DNA of 64,000 nt from Desulfobulbaceae bacterium UBA2273 (GTDB taxonomy: Bacteria > Desulfobacterota > Desulfobulbia > Desulfobulbales > Desulfurivibrionaceae): positions 62,001 to 126,000 of the forward strand of contig DDWZ01000015.1 in the NCBI GenBank assembly GCA_002347095.1. The letters run 5' to 3'. Both the position numbers and the translations under genes were made by a program. Shown piece by piece: positions 59,808 through 64,000 of this stretch. The number at the start of each line of letters is the position of its first letter. Position 1 is the stretch's first letter. The notes below the pieces were generated by a model. The model had not been told where the DNA came from, did no database searches, and saw only the letters and a list, made by a program, of their open reading frames with translations.

Positions 59808-61549
59808 TTCGAGCCGCCGGAATGATTATCCCCGGAAGACAAGGACTCCAGCTTGCGGCGAACAACCTCCTTCTTGTTTTCCTCCTCGTGGAGTTCCAGG
59901 GCTTTCACATAGGCCTGGCGAGCCTTTGGCCTGTCGTTGTTTTTCAGATAGGCATCGCCAAGATGCTCGTGGATGGTCGGATCCTCGGGGGAGAGCGCCA
60001 CAGCCAACTCAAGCTCCCGGACCGCGGCCGGAAAATCCCCAAGTTGATAATAGACCCACCCCAGACTGTCGCGGACAAAGCCATCCCTGGGCAACTGGAG
60101 AATGGCCTGTTCGATATACGCCTTGGCCTCTTGCAGATTCCTCCCCTCTTCAGCCCAGGTATATCCCACGTAGTTCAGGGCCCGGGCATGCTTCGGCTCG
60201 CGCTTCAGCACCTCTTCCATCTCGCGCATGGCTCCGGCCGTGTCATCCAGCTTATGGAGAAACAGGGCGTACTCGTAATGCGCTTCCACATTGTCGGGAA
60301 AATCTGCAAAGGCCTTGGTGAACACCCCATGGGCCTTGTCAATCTTCTCTTCGCCCGCGTACAGCATTGCCAGGGCCACATAAAAATTAAGCCGCCGGTG
60401 CTGCTTGTCGTCCATGGCCTGCCGCAGCGCCTTTTCCGCCCCGGGGAAATCCTTTTCCTCCTGCAGAATCCTGGCCAGCATGAGAACCGATTCTTCATAG
60501 GCCGGGCTGGGCGGGCGTACCTGGCGAAGAAGCTTCTTGGCTCCGGCAAGATCGCCCTGCTGGTAATAGGCCAGAATCAACAGGGCCCTGGCTGCGTCTG
60601 ACTGGGGATCTTCCTTGAGAAGCGCCTTCAGCCGGGTGACGGCCTCGGGGCGCCTGTCCGCATCAAGAAGAATCCGGGCGATGGCAAGCTCGATCTTGGC
60701 CGGATTGGCCGAGATTTCCCGCATTTTTTCCATTTCCGCCAACGCCTTCCCCACCTCGCCCTGCCGGAAATACACATTGGCCAAAAAACTCCTGGCCCGC
60801 TCGTCGGCCGGGTCTTCTGCCAGAATCCGGCCGTAGAGGGCAATGGCCTCGGAATACCGCTTTTCCTGCACATACAATTCCGCCGCCTCATGGGCCAGCA
60901 TCGGCGACCAGTTGAGAGCCAGGGCTTTCTCAAAAGCCGCGGACGCTGCGTCGAAAAGGCGCATCTCCTGATAGAGCTTGGCAAGATAATAAAAACCGGC
61001 GTAGGAATCCGGATTGAGCTCCGTCAGTTTTTCCAAAACCTCCCGCGCCTTGCCGTAATTACCAACCCTGGCATACAGCCCGCCCAGCAAGAGACGGACA
61101 TTGAAGTTTTGCGGATCATCAACCAGGATGGCCTGATATATTTCAATGGCCTCCCCATGCCGCTCCATGATGCTGTAAAGATTGGCAAGAAGCGCCCGGG
61201 TTTCCGAATCCTTGGGGTTCAGGGCGATGAGCTTGTTCACCCATTCAACCGCTTGCTCCCGTTGTCCGGTTTTAACAAGCAGCGAAGCGAGGGAGCGCAT
61301 GACATGGCCAGCCATGCGGTCGCACACCAGGGCCTGTTTGTAAGCGTAGATCGCCTCCTCATAATTCCCCTCAATCTCCGCCGACTTGCCCCACAGAAAA
61401 TTAAAATACGCGCACCCCTTGTCCACCGCTTCTTCATAGGGTTCGAGTTCCGCGGCAAAGGGCGGCTGCCCAGGCACCCCTTGAATGACCGGGGCGCACG
61501 ACAGGCAGCAAAGGGCCAAGCCACCGGCAATCAACAGACGCTTCAGCAT
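59804..61549 (-). CDS. TPR-repeat lipoprotein
   Basis: 581 aa from the ATG at 61549 (GGGAG upstream). Signal peptide with lipobox LSCA (Cys18). About 14 tetratricopeptide-type repeats follow, for example NYEEAIYAYKQALVCDRMAG and GEVGKALAEMEKMREISANP. TPR lipoproteins scaffold envelope or secretion complexes. Co-translated with the LolB-like gene. Confidence 0.9.
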   Translation of the reverse strand: MLKRLLIAGGLALCCLSCAPVIQGVPGQPPFAAELEPYEEAVDKGCAYFNFLWGKSAEIEGNYEEAIYAYKQALVCDRMAGHVMRSLASLLVKTGQREQAVEWVNKLIALNPKDSETRALLANLYSIMERHGEAIEIYQAILVDDPQNFNVRLLLGGLYARVGNYGKAREVLEKLTELNPDSYAGFYYLAKLYQEMRLFDAASAAFEKALALNWSPMLAHEAAELYVQEKRYSEAIALYGRILAEDPADERARSFLANVYFRQGEVGKALAEMEKMREISANPAKIELAIARILLDADRRPEAVTRLKALLKEDPQSDAARALLILAYYQQGDLAGAKKLLRQVRPPSPAYEESVLMLARILQEEKDFPGAEKALRQAMDDKQHRRLNFYVALAMLYAGEEKIDKAHGVFTKAFADFPDNVEAHYEYALFLHKLDDTAGAMREMEEVLKREPKHARALNYVGYTWAEEGRNLQEAKAYIEQAILQLPRDGFVRDSLGWVYYQLGDFPAAVRELELAVALSPEDPTIHEHLGDAYLKNNDRPKARQAYVKALELHEEENKKEVVRRKLESLSSGDNHSGGSK

Positions 61550-61641
61550 AACGGTTTCTCCCTGTAGACCCAGAACCCTGAGCCAAGCCATGATTTTCTT
61601 TCCCGATGTTTCTTCCGCCGGGGAAACAATCCCCTTCCCGT

Positions 61642-62241
61642 TCAAAAAAGCTCGACAACGACTGCCATGACCAGGGCATGAACGGCTTGGGCGTCCGCTG
61701 TTCCATCAATGCGCCGGATATTGGCCCCGGTGAGGCGGGCAAAGATATCAGCCACCCGGGCCAAGGCCCCTTCCTGCTCAAAATCGTTCAGGGTCTCGCC
61801 GCGGAGCTTCTGCACCCGATGCACCCCAAGAGACACAGGCGCCTCAAGCATAATAACCATATCCGGCACCGGCGCAAACAATTCATTTGCCGCGATGATT
61901 TTTTGCGGATCATGCCCGGCCGCGCCCTGATAGGCGGCGGTGGAATAATAGTACCGGTCGGTGAGCACCACCTGGCCTTTGGCCAAAGCCGGAGCGATGA
62001 CCTGCGCCACATGCTCGCGCCGGTCATCGAGGAACAGGGCCAGTTCCTCTTCCGGGGTGACGCTCTTGCGATTTTTATACAACTCTCTGATTTTGCGGCC
62101 ATACTGCCCATCGGTGGGCTCACGGGTAACAACCACGCTCAAACCGCGTTGGCGCAAGGCCTCGGCCAGCAGCGCGATCTGGGTGGTCTTGCCGGTCCCG
62201 TCGATTCCTTCAAAAGCGATGAGTACGCCTTTTCGTTTCAT
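61642..62241 (-). CDS. tmk: Thymidylate kinase
   Basis: 199 aa, with P-loop FEGIDGTGKTT, DR(Y) motif VLTDRYYYSTAAYQGA and VTREP. It phosphorylates dTMP to dTDP. Normal length. Confidence 0.96.
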   Translation of the reverse strand: MKRKGVLIAFEGIDGTGKTTQIALLAEALRQRGLSVVVTREPTDGQYGRKIRELYKNRKSVTPEEELALFLDDRREHVAQVIAPALAKGQVVLTDRYYYSTAAYQGAAGHDPQKIIAANELFAPVPDMVIMLEAPVSLGVHRVQKLRGETLNDFEQEGALARVADIFARLTGANIRRIDGTADAQAVHALVMAVVVELF

Positions 62242-62296
62242 TCCTGAATACCCTTAACAGCTATCAGTTGTCAGCTTGTAGATTGCAGCGTATGGC
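62242..62296. repeat. Short tandem repeat between pdxA and tmk
   Basis: The unit ATGGCTT or TATGGCT is repeated about three times (62290-62311 region), just at the 3' end of pdxA. No other feature. Confidence 0.5.
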
Positions 62297-63331
62297 TTAT
62301 GGCTTATGGCTTACATCTGCAAGCTTTTTTCTGTTGGCAACAATGACCTCGGCCATGGCAACCGCGGCGGCCAAGCTCGTGGGCTCGGCCACCCCCTGGC
62401 CCGCGATATCATAGGCCGTGCCGTGATCCACCGAGGTCCGGACAATGGGCAACCCCAGGGTTACATTCACCCCGTCGCTGAAATGCAGGAGCTTGAAGGG
62501 GATCAAACCCTGATCATGGTACATGCAGACCACCGCGTCAAACTGCCCGGCCGCGGCCTTATGAAATACCGTGTCCGGCGGAAAAGGCCCCTCGACCAGC
62601 CAACCATCCCGCCGGCCATCCGCCACAGCCGGGACGATAACCCGTTGTTCCTCATCGCCGAACATGCCGCCTTCGCCTGCGTGGGGATTCAATCCCGCCA
62701 CAGCCAGCCGGGGGTGCTCCACGCCGAAATCATCCCGCAGCGCCCGGCCGGTGATGGTGATCATCCGCAGCACCGACTCCCGGGTAATGGCCCCGGGCAC
62801 CTCCGCCAGGGGTTGATGGATGGAGACCAGGGTGACCTTGAGCGTGGCGCCCGCCATCATCATGGCATAGTCCCGCGCCTGGCACAGCTCGGCCAACATC
62901 TCGGTATGGCCGGGAAACCGGTAGCCACCGGCCTTGAGCGCCCCTTTGCTGATGGGGCAGGTCACCAGCCCGGCCAGGTGGTCGCCCTGGACAAGCCGCA
63001 CCGCTTCTTCGATATAACGCCCCATGGCCCGGCCGGTTTCAGGGGTGGGGTTTCCCCAGCACAGTCCTTCGCCGAGATCGGACAGGGAAAGCACATTGAT
63101 CGCCTTGGGCAGGCGGGGCGCACCAGGCTGCCATTCCACCACCGGGATCCCGATGCCAAGAGCGGCGCCGCAGCGGCGCAATACCCCTCCATCGCCGATG
63201 ACCACCGGCCACCCGGCAGAACCACCCCGGGCAAAAAAGCGCAGGATAATCTCCGGCCCGATGCCCACCGGACAGCCCATGGTAATGGCCAGGGGAAGGG
63301 ATTTTGCCTCAGCTCCAGGTTGCACCGTCAT
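62297..63331 (-). CDS. pdxA: 4-hydroxythreonine-4-phosphate dehydrogenase
   Basis: 344 aa. Starts with TMGCPVGIGPEII. The metal-binding histidines are in FPGHTEML, NPHAGEGGMFG and CMYHDQGLIPFK. It works in pyridoxal phosphate synthesis. Its start overlaps the yraN-like stop (ATGA). A PdxA2-type paralogue role cannot be excluded. Confidence 0.92.
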   Translation of the reverse strand: MTVQPGAEAKSLPLAITMGCPVGIGPEIILRFFARGGSAGWPVVIGDGGVLRRCGAALGIGIPVVEWQPGAPRLPKAINVLSLSDLGEGLCWGNPTPETGRAMGRYIEEAVRLVQGDHLAGLVTCPISKGALKAGGYRFPGHTEMLAELCQARDYAMMMAGATLKVTLVSIHQPLAEVPGAITRESVLRMITITGRALRDDFGVEHPRLAVAGLNPHAGEGGMFGDEEQRVIVPAVADGRRDGWLVEGPFPPDTVFHKAAAGQFDAVVCMYHDQGLIPFKLLHFSDGVNVTLGLPIVRTSVDHGTAYDIAGQGVAEPTSLAAAVAMAEVIVANRKKLADVSHKP

Positions 63332-63720
63332 TCTCCATAGCTCAGATCAAAGGCGTTTTTCACCAGCTCAAACACCGGCTCAGCCTCGCCGGCAATGGTA
63401 ATGGCCACCACGTCAAAACGGGCCGGATGCGCCTCCCTGCCTGTTTCGGCCAGATACTGCAAGGCGGCCTTGGAAATCTGCCGACACTTGGCCGGGGTCA
63501 CCGCCTCAAAGGGATGGCCGCACTGATGGCCGCGCCGGGTCTTCACCTCGACAAACACCAGAATACCCTGATCCTCGGCTACAATGTCGATCTCCCCCAG
63601 CTTGGTCCGATAATTCTTCACAAGAATCCGATAGCCCTGCCGGGCAAGATATTGGCAGGCAAGCGATTCCCCTTGCTGCCCGACGGAGGCCGTGCCCGCG
63701 GCCTTCAGCTTGCCGAACAA
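63328..63720 (-). CDS. YraN/UPF0102 endonuclease-like protein
   Basis: 130 aa with the restriction-enzyme-like fold motif GEIDIVAEDQGILVFVEVKT (Asp and ExK). Family is UPF0102, function unproved. Overlaps both rnhB and pdxA in an operon of four minus-strand genes. Confidence 0.93.
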   Translation of the reverse strand: MFGKLKAAGTASVGQQGESLACQYLARQGYRILVKNYRTKLGEIDIVAEDQGILVFVEVKTRRGHQCGHPFEAVTPAKCRQISKAALQYLAETGREAHPARFDVVAITIAGEAEPVFELVKNAFDLSYGE

Positions 63721-64000
63721 TCGCGCACCGGCTTGAAGCTCAAGCGATGGATGGGACAGGGTCCGATTTCCCGGATAATCCGGCGATGCTCGGCAGTGGG
63801 ATACCCCTTGTGCCTGGCGAAGTTATACTGGGGGTATTCAAGATGGAACTGCTCCATGATCGCATCCCGGGTCACCTTGGCGACAATGGAAGCGGCGGAG
63901 ATGGAGGCGCTGCGCGAGTCGCCTTTGACCAAGGCCTGTTGCGCCACGGCCATGGGCACGGTGAATTTGCCGTCAACCAGCAGGAAGTCAGGCAGGGAAG
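63705..64000 (-). CDS. rnhB: Ribonuclease HII, 5' end outside the window
   Basis: The frame is open to the window edge. Visible part: PDFLLVDGKF, VKGDSRSASISAASIVAKVT and KGYPTAEHRRIIREIGPCPI, the conserved C-terminal half of RNase HII, which removes ribonucleotides from DNA. It overlaps the YraN-like gene by 16 bp. Confidence 0.94.
   Translation of the reverse strand, partial: SLPDFLLVDGKFTVPMAVAQQALVKGDSRSASISAASIVAKVTRDAIMEQFHLEYPQYNFARHKGYPTAEHRRIIREIGPCPIHRLSFKPVRDCSAS

Overview
The window looks like a chromosomal segment of a Gram-negative, probably anaerobic, sulfur-cycling bacterium. I favour the Desulfobacterota (Desulfobulbales-like), with moderate confidence. The basis is lipoproteins and an RND/MMPL exporter (diderm envelope), c-type-haem (CxxCH) sensor proteins, two YeiH-type putative sulfate exporters, and a GC-rich housekeeping backbone. 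No rRNA is present to settle the taxonomy.

Layout. (1) 1-10.7 kb, GC-rich, + strand: the end of a lipid/polyketide-type biosynthetic cluster. It holds a radical SAM enzyme (cut by the window edge), two complete beta-ketoacyl synthases, a hot-dog thioesterase, a PKS-type dehydratase, a GT25-like glycosyltransferase, an MMPL exporter fused to a methyltransferase, and a NodB polysaccharide deacetylase. The gene set resembles aryl-polyene-like clusters. Two insertion-type repeats interrupt it. (2) 10.72-45.0 kb: a 34.2-kb integrative island in the 3' end of a tRNA-Glu(CUC) gene. It is bounded by a 44-bp exact direct repeat of the tRNA 3' part (10722-10765 and 44955-44998), with an excisionase-like gene plus a tyrosine integrase beside the intact tRNA. 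(3) 45.1-64 kb, GC-rich: core genes, mostly on the minus strand. These are an FMN reductase, malQ, a Na/Pi cotransporter, nadD, proA, proB, obg, rpmA, rplU, rng, a radical SAM/DUF2344 protein, two envelope lipoproteins, tmk, pdxA, a YraN protein and rnhB (cut by the edge).

The island carries: a solitary Cas12m-like (type V-U1/V-M) protein with no recognisable CRISPR array; two YeiH-type transporters, one with an extra 53-aa membrane protein and one in an operon with two universal stress proteins and a membrane-anchored lipoyl-like protein; a haem-binding (DUF3365/Tll0287-like) histidine kinase beside an NtrC-type sigma-54 activator; and a paralogous haem sensor kinase split by an IS5-family element. 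It also has a c-di-GMP/chemotaxis block (HDOD, PAS-GGDEF, haem-HD-GYP, MCP, GAF kinase), two DoxX-like proteins, a PilZ-type and a LysR regulator, an HU protein with a Cys-rich tail, and several decayed insertion sequences (IS1595, three IS3 types, an IS21-like end).

How the parts may work together (inference): the haem kinase senses redox state or a small ligand and activates the NtrC-type regulator. That regulator would act with sigma-54 at a good GG-N10-GC promoter (32270-32286) upstream of the divergent stress-protein/YeiH operon, giving an inducible anion-export and stress module. The c-di-GMP genes may link a similar haem signal to motility or attachment.
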